Origin: an uncultured Phascolarctobacterium sp.
Lineage (GTDB): Bacteria; Bacillota; Negativicutes; Acidaminococcales; Acidaminococcaceae
NCBI GenBank assembly: GCA_900551745.1
Contig: URXA01000007.1
Location: 1-54,874, forward strand
DNA: 54,874 nucleotides
Direction of reading: 5' to 3'
Below the pieces are notes generated by a model that was not told the DNA's origin, ran no database searches, and was given only the letters and a program-made list of their open reading frames with translations. Both the position numbers and the translations under genes were made by a program. Of the stretch, positions 15,856 to 24,384 are shown piece after piece. Positions within the stretch are counted from its first letter, which is position 1. The number at the start of each line of letters is the position of its first letter.

Positions 15856-17159
15856 CAATGACACCCAGCTTTTGCTTTCAAAAGCATATTCTTAAAATTC
15901 CCTACCAAATAAAGGGAACCACATACACATATTACACTGTCTGCATCAGTTCCGTTTACAGCTGCTTCATACGCGACTGCTAAATTATCCATAGCTACAG
16001 CCTGATTTCCAATAAGACCGGCCAATTCTTCAGCAGCTGCTGCTCTGTCACCCTCGTCTGCCTTTACCGTATAGACGGTATCCATAGGTCTGATAAGCTT
16101 CTCTATGACGCTTTGCATATCTTTATCACCCATCATACCAAAAACAAACGTCCTTTTCTGCTGCGGATAATATTTATCAAGAGCTTTCCTTAAAGCATCT
16201 GCTCCAGCCGGATTATGCGCTCCATCTAAAATCACATCAGGTTTTTGCGAAATACGCTCTAATCTGCCTGGCCAAATAGTATTAGCAACACCAATATGCA
16301 AAGCTAATTCATTGATCCTGTCGTCCTGTTTGGAGATAAGTTTAGCAGCAACTACAGCTACAGATGTATTCACTATCTGATGTTCGCCCGGTAAATTAAT
16401 ATTGTAGTCCGAGCTGTAATACTCACCTGCATGCAAAGTAAAAGTCTGTCCTTCCATAGAGCTTTTCACTTCTGTACCCCAAAAAGCACTGCCATAAGCA
16501 TACAGCTTGGCCTGCTTGAACATCGCAACGGCTTTAATCGGACCCAGCGCGTCATCTCCATCTGCGGCCGTTACCACCGGAACATTTTCCTTAATGATAC
16601 CTGCTTTCTGCATCGCAATCCGTTCTACGGTCGCGCCGCAGCGGTCAGTATGATCCAGACTGACATTAGTAATAACAGAAACAACCGGGATGATGACATT
16701 AGTTGAATCCCAAAGTCCGCCCATCCCTACTTCAATTACTGCATAATCAACATTTTCCAAAGCAAAATGCAGGAAAGCAGCAGCAGTCAAGACCTCAAAC
16801 TGTGTCGGCTGCTCACAAATCCCCTTTGCTACCACACTCTCTGCTGCATTTTTCACAACAGTAATCAGAACTGCGAAACTATAATCATCAATATCCTGCC
16901 CATTGATAACAAGTCTTTCATTATATTTGACCAAATGCGGTGACGTAAATTTACCTGTTTTCAAATTAGCAGCAAGCAAAATATTCGCTATCATACTGCT
17001 GACAGAGCCTTTGCCATTTGTTCCTGTAACATGAATAGTCTTTATTTTTCTTTCAGGATTCCCTAATTCCCGCAATAATCCTTCAATACGTTCCATTCCC
17101 AACCGAATGCCAAATTTTCCCAAACTATCCAGATATGCCAACGTCTCTTGATAATTCAT
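15855..17159 (-). CDS. folC: Bifunctional folylpolyglutamate/dihydrofolate synthase
   Basis: 434 aa Mur-ligase-family enzyme that adds glutamate to folates, and often to dihydropteroate. The P-loop HVTGTNGKGSVSSM near residue 45, the VGMGGLWDSTNV block and DGAHNPAG are diagnostic. The start at 17159 (MNYQETLAYL) follows TTGGAGG; the four codons before it are the ribosome binding site read as protein. It lies immediately downstream of the valS terminator and overlaps the O-antigen ligase-like gene by one base. Confidence 0.93.
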   Translation of the reverse strand: MNYQETLAYLDSLGKFGIRLGMERIEGLLRELGNPERKIKTIHVTGTNGKGSVSSMIANILLAANLKTGKFTSPHLVKYNERLVINGQDIDDYSFAVLITVVKNAAESVVAKGICEQPTQFEVLTAAAFLHFALENVDYAVIEVGMGGLWDSTNVIIPVVSVITNVSLDHTDRCGATVERIAMQKAGIIKENVPVVTAADGDDALGPIKAVAMFKQAKLYAYGSAFWGTEVKSSMEGQTFTLHAGEYYSSDYNINLPGEHQIVNTSVAVVAAKLISKQDDRINELALHIGVANTIWPGRLERISQKPDVILDGAHNPAGADALRKALDKYYPQQKRTFVFGMMGDKDMQSVIEKLIRPMDTVYTVKADEGDRAAAAEELAGLIGNQAVAMDNLAVAYEAAVNGTDADSVICVCGSLYLVGNFKNMLLKAKAGCH

Positions 17160-17179
17160 TTTAACCTCCAATTAATTAC

Positions 17180-17222
17180 GACAGTAAAAAACACAAAAAG
17201 CGGCGCGGAGTATCCGCGCCGC
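17180..17222 (-). terminator. Terminator after valS
   Basis: GCGGCGCGGA and TCCGCGCCGC form a 10-bp GC-rich stem with a 3-base loop (17200-17222), followed on the minus strand by TTTTTGTGTTTTTT. It lies 8 bases after the valS stop. Some readthrough into folC is likely, because only about 20 bases separate the U-run from the folC ribosome binding site. Confidence 0.9.
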
Positions 17223-17230
17223 TTCGGCTG

Positions 17231-19885
17231 TTACTTTAAAGTTGCCAAATAAGTCAGACGTTCTTGCACGGCTTCCATTTTACCGCTCAGTTCCTCTGCT
17301 TTAGCCTTTTCCTTTTCAACTACATCAGCCGGAGCCTTCGCCAAAAAGCCTGCATTATTTAGCTTACCGGTAACACGTTTGATTTCTTTATCCATACTTT
17401 CCAGTTCTTTATTAAGACGCTGGGTTTCTTTTTCTACATCGATCAATCCTGCCAGAGGTAAATACACTTCGATTCCGGAAATAACAGCGGCCATAGCATT
17501 TTCAGGCTTGCCGGAGCCAATATCATCAATTGTAAGCTCATCGATACTGCCCATCAAATTGATATAATTTTTATTGGCTTCAACGATCTCACGCAGTTCA
17601 GTATTCACTAACAAAATAGCCGGTACCTTTTTGCCTGGAGCAGCATTGACTTCCGCACGCATATTACGAATAGCCTTGATGCTTTCCATAATTGCCGTCA
17701 TGCCAACTTCTGCTTTATCATCAAACAAGCTCTCATCAGCAATAGGCCACGGCGCAATCATGATACTATCTCTTTCGTGCGGCAGGCACTGATAGATTTC
17801 TTCAGTAATAAAAGGCATATACGGATGCAGTAATTTCATCGCTGATGTCAGCACCTCTGCCAGGACATGCTGCGCCGCAGCTCTTGCCTCAGCATCTTCT
17901 TTATTATAAAGCCGCGGCTTAGCCAGTTCAATGTACCAGTCGCAAACTTCACTCCAAATAAAATCATAAATAAGACGTCCTGCTTCACCCAGCTCAAACC
18001 GACCCAAAAGTTCAGTAACATCTTTGACCGTATGCTGCAGCCGCGAAAGTATCCATTGATCCGCAAGCGTATATGGAGCCAGCTTGGCTTCCGCATTATA
18101 ACCTTCCATATTCATCAATGCAAAGCGCGATGCATTCCAGATCTTGTTAGCAAAATTGCGTGTTGCTTCTACGCGTTCCCAGTAAAAACGCATATCATTA
18201 CCGGGAGTATTGCCTGTGATCAGCATAAACCTTAAAGTATCAGCGCCATACTTTTCAATAACTTCCAGCGGATCAATACCATTGCCGAGTGATTTACTCA
18301 TTTTACGTCCCTGGCTGTCACGCACTAAACCATGAATAAAGACTTTATCAAAAGGAATATCCTTCATAAACTCCATACCCATAATCAGCATTCTCGCAAC
18401 CCAGAAGAAAATGATGTCATAGCCTGTCACCAAAACGCTAGTTGGATAAAATTGCTTTAACAAATCCGTTTTTTCAGGCCAGCCCATAGTAGAAAACGGC
18501 CATAAAGCTGAACTGAACCATGTGTCCAAAGCATCTTCATCCTGATGTACCGCCCCACCGCATTTCGGGCATTTATCAATATCAACGCGTGACGCAATAA
18601 CCTCGCCGCAAGCATCACAATACCACACAGGAATCCGGTGCCCCCACCAAATCTGACGGGAAATACACCAATCACGGATGTTTTCCATCCAGCCGGTATA
18701 AGTTTTGGTAAACCGTTCGGGAACAAACTGTGTTCTTCCGTCTTCAACACAATCTACAGCAGCCTTTACCAGCGGCTCCATCTTTACAAACCACTGTTTG
18801 GAAACCAACGGTTCTATTACACTGCGGCAGCGCTGGCAGTGACCTACAGCATGATTATGCTCTTCTATTTTTACTAAGTAGCCTTTTTCCTGCAGTTCGT
18901 TGACCAGATTTTTACGACATTCATAACGTTCCTGACCTGCAAATTTGCCGGCCTCTTCAGTCATATAGCCATCCATACCGATAACTACGATACTCTCTAA
19001 ATTATGACGCATGCCCATTTCAAAATCATTAGGATCATGAGCAGGAGTAATTTTTACAGCACCTGTACCAAATTCTAAATCGACATAACTGTCAGCAATA
19101 ATCGGGATCTGACGTTCGGTTAACGGCAGCTGCAGCATTTTTCCAACCAGATGACCATAGCGCGGATCTTCAGGATTGACTGCAACAGCAGTATCACCCA
19201 GCATCGTTTCAGGCCGTGTAGTAGCTATCGTAAGATAAGTTTCCATCTCACCGACAACAGGATAGCGAACATACCACAAATTTCCGGCATCATCTTCATG
19301 CTCAACCTCAATATCACTTAAAGCAGTATTGCAGTTAACACACCAGTTCGTGATACGGCTTCCCTGATAAATAAGCCCTTTTTCGTATAAAGAAACAAAA
19401 ACCTCGCGAACTGCCTGTGAACAACCGTCATCCATCGTAAAACGCTTGCGTTCCCAATCGCAGGAAACACCCAAACTCTTTAACTGCTCGATGATACGGT
19501 CACCATATTTATCTTTCCATTCCCAGACACGTTTAATAAATTCTTCACGGCCCAAGTCATACCTGGTCTTTCCTTCTTCTTTTTTTAAAACCTCTTCTAC
19601 TTTGATCTGAGTAGCCAATCCCGCATGGTCATAACCGGGCATCCATAAAGTATTGTCTCCCATCATTCTATGCCAGCGGATCAAAATATCCTGTAAAGTA
19701 TTATCTAACGCATGTCCCATATGCAGCTGACCGGTAATATTCGGCGGGGGGATCACAATGCTGAACGGCTTTTTATCCGCTTCTACCTCAGCATGGAAAT
19801 AACGGTGTTCTTCCCAATATTTATACCATTTTTTCTCGACCGAAGCCGGATCATAAACTTTGGGAATATTGTGTTCTTCTGCCAT
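17231..19885 (-). CDS. valS: Valyl-tRNA synthetase
   Basis: 884 aa class Ia aminoacyl-tRNA synthetase, normal length, charging tRNA-Val. HMGHALDNT (HIGH-type) and KMSKSLGNG (KMSKS) are the catalytic signatures. The CP1 editing domain contains TTRPETMLGDTAVAV. The C-terminus is the usual coiled-coil arm (GLIDVEKETQRLNKELESM). A T-box leader precedes the gene, so expression should rise when tRNA-Val is uncharged. An AGGAGG site lies before the ATG. Confidence 0.97.
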   Translation of the reverse strand: MAEEHNIPKVYDPASVEKKWYKYWEEHRYFHAEVEADKKPFSIVIPPPNITGQLHMGHALDNTLQDILIRWHRMMGDNTLWMPGYDHAGLATQIKVEEVLKKEEGKTRYDLGREEFIKRVWEWKDKYGDRIIEQLKSLGVSCDWERKRFTMDDGCSQAVREVFVSLYEKGLIYQGSRITNWCVNCNTALSDIEVEHEDDAGNLWYVRYPVVGEMETYLTIATTRPETMLGDTAVAVNPEDPRYGHLVGKMLQLPLTERQIPIIADSYVDLEFGTGAVKITPAHDPNDFEMGMRHNLESIVVIGMDGYMTEEAGKFAGQERYECRKNLVNELQEKGYLVKIEEHNHAVGHCQRCRSVIEPLVSKQWFVKMEPLVKAAVDCVEDGRTQFVPERFTKTYTGWMENIRDWCISRQIWWGHRIPVWYCDACGEVIASRVDIDKCPKCGGAVHQDEDALDTWFSSALWPFSTMGWPEKTDLLKQFYPTSVLVTGYDIIFFWVARMLIMGMEFMKDIPFDKVFIHGLVRDSQGRKMSKSLGNGIDPLEVIEKYGADTLRFMLITGNTPGNDMRFYWERVEATRNFANKIWNASRFALMNMEGYNAEAKLAPYTLADQWILSRLQHTVKDVTELLGRFELGEAGRLIYDFIWSEVCDWYIELAKPRLYNKEDAEARAAAQHVLAEVLTSAMKLLHPYMPFITEEIYQCLPHERDSIMIAPWPIADESLFDDKAEVGMTAIMESIKAIRNMRAEVNAAPGKKVPAILLVNTELREIVEANKNYINLMGSIDELTIDDIGSGKPENAMAAVISGIEVYLPLAGLIDVEKETQRLNKELESMDKEIKRVTGKLNNAGFLAKAPADVVEKEKAKAEELSGKMEAVQERLTYLATLK

Positions 19886-19898
19886 TTTACTGCCTCCT

Positions 19899-20160
19899 AA
19901 AAATAAATAAAGTCCTGTTCCAAATTAAGAACAGGACGAAAAACTCCGCGGTACCACCTATTTTCCCAGACTGAAATCAGGGTTTAATCTGGGCACTTGG
20001 AACGCGTAACGTGCGCTAACGGATAGACCTACTTTAATTCAGCCCACCGACTCACGGACGACTTCAAAGCCATAAAGCTAGGTACGTTGCAGCCTGGCAT
20101 ACCCTCTCTGTAAACTCAGTACTTTTACTACTCCCGGTCATCGTCATTTAAAATATAAAT
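19899..20160 (-). promoter_or_regulatory. T-box riboswitch upstream of valS
   Basis: The T-box sequence AGGTGGTACCGCGGAG (19959-19944, minus strand) is an essentially perfect antiterminator bulge motif. It is followed by an intrinsic terminator (GTCCTGTTC/GAACAGGAC, 19912-19937, then TTTATTTATTTTT), and preceded by about 200 bases that contain the AGAGAGG motif of Stem I. Uncharged tRNA-Val would favour readthrough into valS. I could not place the specifier triplet with confidence. This leader accounts for most of the 362-base gap 19886-20247. Confidence 0.95.
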
Positions 20161-20173
20161 TTAGATAACTATA

Positions 20174-20202
20174 ATATTATCAATTGCCGCTTGCAGTGTC
20201 AA
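20174..20202 (-). promoter_or_regulatory. Promoter of the valS T-box transcript
   Basis: Minus-strand TTGACA (20202-20197), 17-base spacer, TAATAT (20179-20174), directly ahead of the T-box leader. Confidence 0.8.
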
Positions 20203-20247
20203 GTATTTCTTCTCGAATCGGCTATTTGTAAAAACAAAACTCTATTA

Positions 20248-20658
20248 TTACTCAGAAACGCCAGCCTGAGGCAGCTCAGGGTTTTCTATGCCTTCGATAC
20301 CGCCGATGTTGCCACGCAGAACTGCACCTGGCTCAACCACTAAATTTCCCGCTTTAATATCACCGTTTAAAACTCCAGAGGCTAAAATCTCTAAAGTGCC
20401 GCGGGCCACTATATTACCGGTAACATTCCCGGCCACAGTAACGTTTTCCCCAAAAATATTCGCTTCTATCACACCGTTGGGACCGACTAAAACATCGTTC
20501 TCCGAAACAATAATACCCTTAAAGTGACCATCAATACGGGACGCGCCCTTAGTCTGCAAATTGCCGCACAGGATCGAATTTTTTCCAAGCAGAAACTCAA
20601 ACTCTTCCAAAGGTAAAGTACTGACTGCTACTATATCTTTTTTATTTTTCCCAAACAT
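20248..20658 (-). CDS. Bactofilin (polymer-forming cytoskeletal protein)
   Basis: 136 aa bactofilin with the repetitive beta-helix pattern of Gly, Val and Ile (GVIEANIFGENVTVAGNVTGN, ASGVLNGDIKAGNLVV). It forms nucleotide-independent polymers that localise cell-wall enzymes. It lies 15 bases downstream of an M23 peptidase gene, a pairing repeatedly seen for bactofilins and consistent with joint control of local wall remodelling. Confidence 0.9.
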   Translation of the reverse strand: MFGKNKKDIVAVSTLPLEEFEFLLGKNSILCGNLQTKGASRIDGHFKGIIVSENDVLVGPNGVIEANIFGENVTVAGNVTGNIVARGTLEILASGVLNGDIKAGNLVVEPGAVLRGNIGGIEGIENPELPQAGVSE

Positions 20659-20673
20659 AGTCTTCTCCTTTGA

Positions 20674-21609
20674 TTATCTTACTAATTCTAACGGGTCTGT
20701 CGTCTGCCCGTTGACCAACACTTCAAAATGCACATGCGGTCCGGTACTGTACCCGCTGCTGCCTACATAACCGATGATATCACCTTTACTTACGCTTTGC
20801 CCTGCCTGCACTGCCAATTCACTCATATGGCCATAAGCTGTTTCATAACCGTAACCATGCTGGATTCTTACATAACGTCCATAACCGGAAACCCAACCGG
20901 CTTCTTCGATAGTACCAGACGCGCTGGCATAGACCGGAGCACCATAGTCATTGGCAATATCAAGACCCGGATGCCAGTCATAAGAACGATTGCCGAAAGG
21001 ATCGCTGCGGCCGCCGAAATATGAAGTAATCGTACCTCCATTAGTCGGCCAAAGTGTCGGCGTAGCTGCCTTGCGCTGATTTAACTCGCGTAATCTGCCA
21101 AGTAAATCACCTAATGTAACTTTTCTGTCTTTTACCTTTTCCTGCAGCACCTTGTTCTGTGCGGAATAAATATCAACAGCTTCTACTTTAGCTGCCTGCG
21201 GGCCGCCTTGTCCAAGGTATTGACTGCGGTCGATACCGGAACGAGAAGGCTGCACTGCCCCTTCACCAAGTTCACGCCGAACCTCCTCTTCCAGCTTGGA
21301 AAGTTCTGCCATTTCTTTTTCAATAGCTTCATTTTCCTGCAAAAGCTGACCTATTTTCTGTTCCTGAACAGCTTTTTCACTCCTGTAGGTCAACAATTCC
21401 TGCTGATCCTGATGCGCCTTGTACAAAATATGCGAAGACTTAAAAAGAACACCAGCACCAAGTAAACAGAGCAGGCCGCAAACAATACCAGCCTTTTTCA
21501 ACAGGCTGATGCGAAAATGGATACTCCTGGGCTCGTGCCCTTTATGAGGTATCAGCATAATCGTATATACTGAATCAGACTCTTTTCTTTGTCTCTTTAT
21601 CGGTTCCAA
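20674..21609 (-). CDS. M23-family cell-wall peptidase with membrane anchor and coiled coil
   Basis: 311 aa. A short basic cytoplasmic N-terminus, a membrane segment near residues 33-55 and a long coiled coil (about 60-120) lead to a C-terminal LytM/M23 domain. That domain has HPGLDIAND and GPHVHFEV, which carry the zinc ligands. Active-site residues look intact, so it is probably a peptidoglycan endopeptidase. The start is a TTG at 21609 with AAAGGAG nine bases upstream. It is paired with the downstream bactofilin. Confidence 0.88.
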   Translation of the reverse strand: MEPIKRQRKESDSVYTIMLIPHKGHEPRSIHFRISLLKKAGIVCGLLCLLGAGVLFKSSHILYKAHQDQQELLTYRSEKAVQEQKIGQLLQENEAIEKEMAELSKLEEEVRRELGEGAVQPSRSGIDRSQYLGQGGPQAAKVEAVDIYSAQNKVLQEKVKDRKVTLGDLLGRLRELNQRKAATPTLWPTNGGTITSYFGGRSDPFGNRSYDWHPGLDIANDYGAPVYASASGTIEEAGWVSGYGRYVRIQHGYGYETAYGHMSELAVQAGQSVSKGDIIGYVGSSGYSTGPHVHFEVLVNGQTTDPLELVR

Positions 21610-21786
21610 TATTCTGCGCTCCTTTGATCCCTGACAACTTCAAACTTTTAAACTCAGACATATATTATTTTCTCACATCAGCCATAAAAATACTATACCT
21701 TTAAAAATTATTTATATAAAAACACCGTAAAAAATTCACTGAACCCGCCATTATTAATATATTTGCGAGATTTGTGAACAATATGA

Positions 21787-21819
21787 AAAATAAAAACGCA
21801 GGCAAAAGCCTGCGTTTTT
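21787..21819. terminator. Terminator after feoB
   Basis: AAAAACGCAGGC and GCCTGCGTTTTT form a 12-bp stem with an AAAA loop. The U-run serves the minus strand after feoB; the symmetry would also stop plus-strand transcripts. Confidence 0.85.
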
Positions 21820-21848
21820 AAAGTAAACATCAAACTACAGCACAGTAA

Positions 21849-23858
21849 TTACATTCTGCTGCCGATCTGATATATCAGCAAAGCCATGCAATATGCCAAG
21901 CCTGTTTGATATAGGAGGGCAAAGAAAGTCCAACGCCAGCTGCCCATCTCACGCCTGATCGCGCCAATAGCAGCAAAGCACGGAGATGCCAGCAGAGTAA
22001 AAATCATAAACGCATACGCGCTGGCAGGCGTAAACATGCTTTGAATAGTGGTAATCAAAGTAGGATCTTCTTCGGTGGCTTCAGCAACACCGGCCAAAAT
22101 ACCAAATGTAGAAACAACTACTTCTTTGGCTAAGAAGCCTGTAATTGCTGCAAAAGCAGTCTGCCAGCTGTCAAAGCCAAGCGGAGCAAATACAGGTGCC
22201 AGATAATGACCGATAACAGCCATCATACTGTCCTGAGCATCAACCATTTCAAATGAAAAATCAAAGGATTGCAGTAACCATACCAACCCGGAGGCCAGGA
22301 AAATTATCGTACCGGCTTTAACAATAAAACCGCGGGCACGTTCCCAGGTATGAATAAGAATATCTTTTACACGCGGCCAGTGATATGCAGGCAATTCCAT
22401 AACAAAGTTTGCCGGTTCACCTGCAAAAGCTTTGGTCTTTTTCAACAGAATACCTGAAACTACAACCATCACTATACCCCAGAGATACATCGAAGGACCG
22501 ACCCAGGACTGCTCTGGGAAAAAAGCTGCCGCAAACAAAGCAAATACCGGAAGTTTAGCATTACAGGGAATGAACGGCGTCAGCATAATCGTCAGTTTGC
22601 GGTCACGTTCATTTTCAATCGTACGTGCCGCCATGATACCGGGAACACTGCAGCCGGTGCCGATCAACATCGGAATAAACGACTTGCCTGAAAGCCCGAA
22701 CTGCCTGAAAATGCGGTCCATAATAAAAGCAACACGTGCCATGTAGCCACAGTCTTCCAGGAAAGACAAAAATAAGAATAAAAGGCAAATCTGCGGTACA
22801 AAGCCAAGTACGGCACCAACACCGCCAATAATTCCATCAAGTACGAGCCCTGACATAACTTCAGAAGCACCTACGGCTTCCAGCAAAGTACCTACATATT
22901 CACTGATACCTTCAAATAACTCTTCCATCCAGCCGATAGTTTCATCGCCCAGGGTCTGGATACAAATATAGTAAACAGCCCACATGATGCCTAAAAATAT
23001 CGGCAATCCCAAAATACGGTTAGTTACAACACGATCTATTTTTTCTGAAACAGTGCTTGCATAATCAACATTGGCGCTTTTATAACAGCTGCGCAGCATT
23101 GCATCGATTTTCTGATAACGCCCGGCAGCAATAATACTTGCCGCATCATCATCAGCCTGCTGTTCAAAACGGGTAATCAAGACCTCTAATTTATCAAGCA
23201 CCCCTTGAGATAATTTCAATTTTTCAAGCAGCTGCCCATCACGTTCCAACACTTTGACTAATTGCCAGCGGCGTTCTACCTGCGGCATCGGCGCTACCAT
23301 TTCGCCAATTTCCTGCAATATGCGTTCCACTTCTTCCGGAAAACTGTTAGGGTCTTTTCTGTCACATTGTGTTTGAGCAATCTGCACTGCCCTCGCCACA
23401 AGCTGCTCAACACCTTCACCGCTAGTAGCTGTAATCGGCACTACCGGACACCCCAACTCTTTAGAGAGCAAGTCCGCATCCAGTACATCACCGTTAGCTC
23501 TGACAAGATCCATCATATTGAGCGCAACTACAACTTTACAGCCCATTTCCAAAAGCTGCATCGTTAAATACAGATTACGTTCCAAGTTCGATCCGTCTAC
23601 TATATTAACTATGACATCAGGATTTTCTTCCAAAAGATAATTACGGGTTATTACTTCCTCCGGAGAATACGGAGATAAAGAATAAATACCTGGCAGATCC
23701 ATGACCTCAAATCCGTCATGTTTCTTAAGTTTGCCGCCCTTCCGTTCAACGGTTACACCAGGCCAGTTACCAACATATTGTTTACTGCCTGTAAGATTAT
23801 TGAATAATGTGGTTTTTCCGCTATTAGGATTACCCACTAACGCTAATGTCTTACTCAA
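21849..23858 (-). CDS. feoB: Ferrous iron transporter FeoB
   Basis: 669 aa inner-membrane Fe(II) importer. The N-terminal G-protein domain shows G1 GNPNSGKTT, DLPGIYSL (G3) and NMMD (G4). The membrane domain carries two Gate motifs (GTGCSVPGIMAART and ASPCFAAIGAIRRE) with their conserved cysteines. The start is TTG at 23858 with GAGGAGG seven bases upstream. It follows feoA by 45 bases, a gap that holds a degenerate copy of the feo operator. Confidence 0.96.
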   Translation of the reverse strand: MSKTLALVGNPNSGKTTLFNNLTGSKQYVGNWPGVTVERKGGKLKKHDGFEVMDLPGIYSLSPYSPEEVITRNYLLEENPDVIVNIVDGSNLERNLYLTMQLLEMGCKVVVALNMMDLVRANGDVLDADLLSKELGCPVVPITATSGEGVEQLVARAVQIAQTQCDRKDPNSFPEEVERILQEIGEMVAPMPQVERRWQLVKVLERDGQLLEKLKLSQGVLDKLEVLITRFEQQADDDAASIIAAGRYQKIDAMLRSCYKSANVDYASTVSEKIDRVVTNRILGLPIFLGIMWAVYYICIQTLGDETIGWMEELFEGISEYVGTLLEAVGASEVMSGLVLDGIIGGVGAVLGFVPQICLLFLFLSFLEDCGYMARVAFIMDRIFRQFGLSGKSFIPMLIGTGCSVPGIMAARTIENERDRKLTIMLTPFIPCNAKLPVFALFAAAFFPEQSWVGPSMYLWGIVMVVVSGILLKKTKAFAGEPANFVMELPAYHWPRVKDILIHTWERARGFIVKAGTIIFLASGLVWLLQSFDFSFEMVDAQDSMMAVIGHYLAPVFAPLGFDSWQTAFAAITGFLAKEVVVSTFGILAGVAEATEEDPTLITTIQSMFTPASAYAFMIFTLLASPCFAAIGAIRREMGSWRWTFFALLYQTGLAYCMALLIYQIGSRM

Positions 23859-23903
23859 AATAGTTCCTCCTCAAATCAGCTTTCACTAACTTTTAAACAA
23901 GAT

Positions 23904-24125
23904 TTATTCCACCAGAATATTCTGCGCATCTGCTTTACGCAGTGAAAGCTCATAGCTGCGCACAGTCACTTCCAATGGATCTCCCAGTGGCGCGACTCTT
24001 CTGACAGTCACAGGTGTACCCTTTGTCAAACCCATATCAACGATCCTGCGTTTCAAAGGTCCGGTGGCACAAACTTTTTTGATAGTTACTGTAGAACCGA
24101 TAGGAACTTCTTTTAATGTCATCAT
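23904..24125 (-). CDS. feoA: FeoA, partner of FeoB
   Basis: 73 aa SH3-like FeoA protein (LKEVPIGSTVTIKKV, RIVDMGLTKGTPV), normal length, thought to modulate FeoB activity. It is the first gene of the feoAB operon. The GAGGGCAAAAGT leader gives a moderate ribosome binding site. Confidence 0.93.
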   Translation of the reverse strand: MMTLKEVPIGSTVTIKKVCATGPLKRRIVDMGLTKGTPVTVRRVAPLGDPLEVTVRSYELSLRKADAQNILVE

Positions 24126-24142
24126 ACTTTTGCCCTCCTCAT

Positions 24143-24215
24143 ATTAGCTTTCGCTAACTAGCCCACTTTCAAAAAGTTAGCTCTCGCTAACCTCTTAAAG
24201 TTTACTACTGCTAAC
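24143..24215 (-). promoter_or_regulatory. Three repeated palindromic operators at the feoAB promoter
   Basis: The pattern TTAGC-N4-GCTAA occurs at 24143-24158 (ATTAGCTTTCGCTAAC) and 24176-24191 (GTTAGCTCTCGCTAAC), with a weaker copy at 24200-24215 (GTTTACTACTGCTAAC) overlapping the -10 and spacer. A degenerate fourth copy lies between feoA and feoB near 23878-23895. Half-sites resemble DtxR/IdeR-type operators (TTAG...CTAA), fitting iron repression. The regulator is not in the window. Confidence 0.75.
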
Positions 24216-24227
24216 TTATTTTGTCAA
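24199..24227 (-). promoter_or_regulatory. Promoter of feoAB
   Basis: Minus-strand TTGACA (24227-24222), 17-base spacer, TAAACT (24204-24199). The proposed operators lie over the spacer/-10 and just downstream of the start site, as expected for repression. Confidence 0.75.
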
Positions 24228-24273
24228 CAATAATTTATTACTCCCGGTATTTTCACAATATTTCAGCAAATTT

Positions 24274-24309
24274 ATTTACCTGTATAATTATTTTATTATA
24301 CAGGTAAAT
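24274..24309. repeat. 15-bp perfect inverted repeat between the P-ATPase terminator and feo promoter
   Basis: ATTTACCTGTATAAT (24274-24288) and ATTATACAGGTAAAT (24295-24309) are perfectly complementary around a 6-base centre. Both strands carry a TATAAT-like hexamer. It could be a second terminator or an operator of an unknown regulator. Confidence 0.6.
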
Positions 24310-24330
24310 TTTAAAATTTAAGGTCTTTGC

Positions 24331-24367
24331 AAAAATCAGGACAGCAGATTAAAATCTGCTGTCCTGA
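24331..24367 (-). terminator. Terminator after the P-type ATPase gene
   Basis: TCAGGACAGCAGATT and AATCTGCTGTCCTGA (24336-24367) form a long perfect stem followed on the minus strand by TTTTTGC. Confidence 0.9.
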
Positions 24368-24384
24368 TAATAATTGGATAATAT

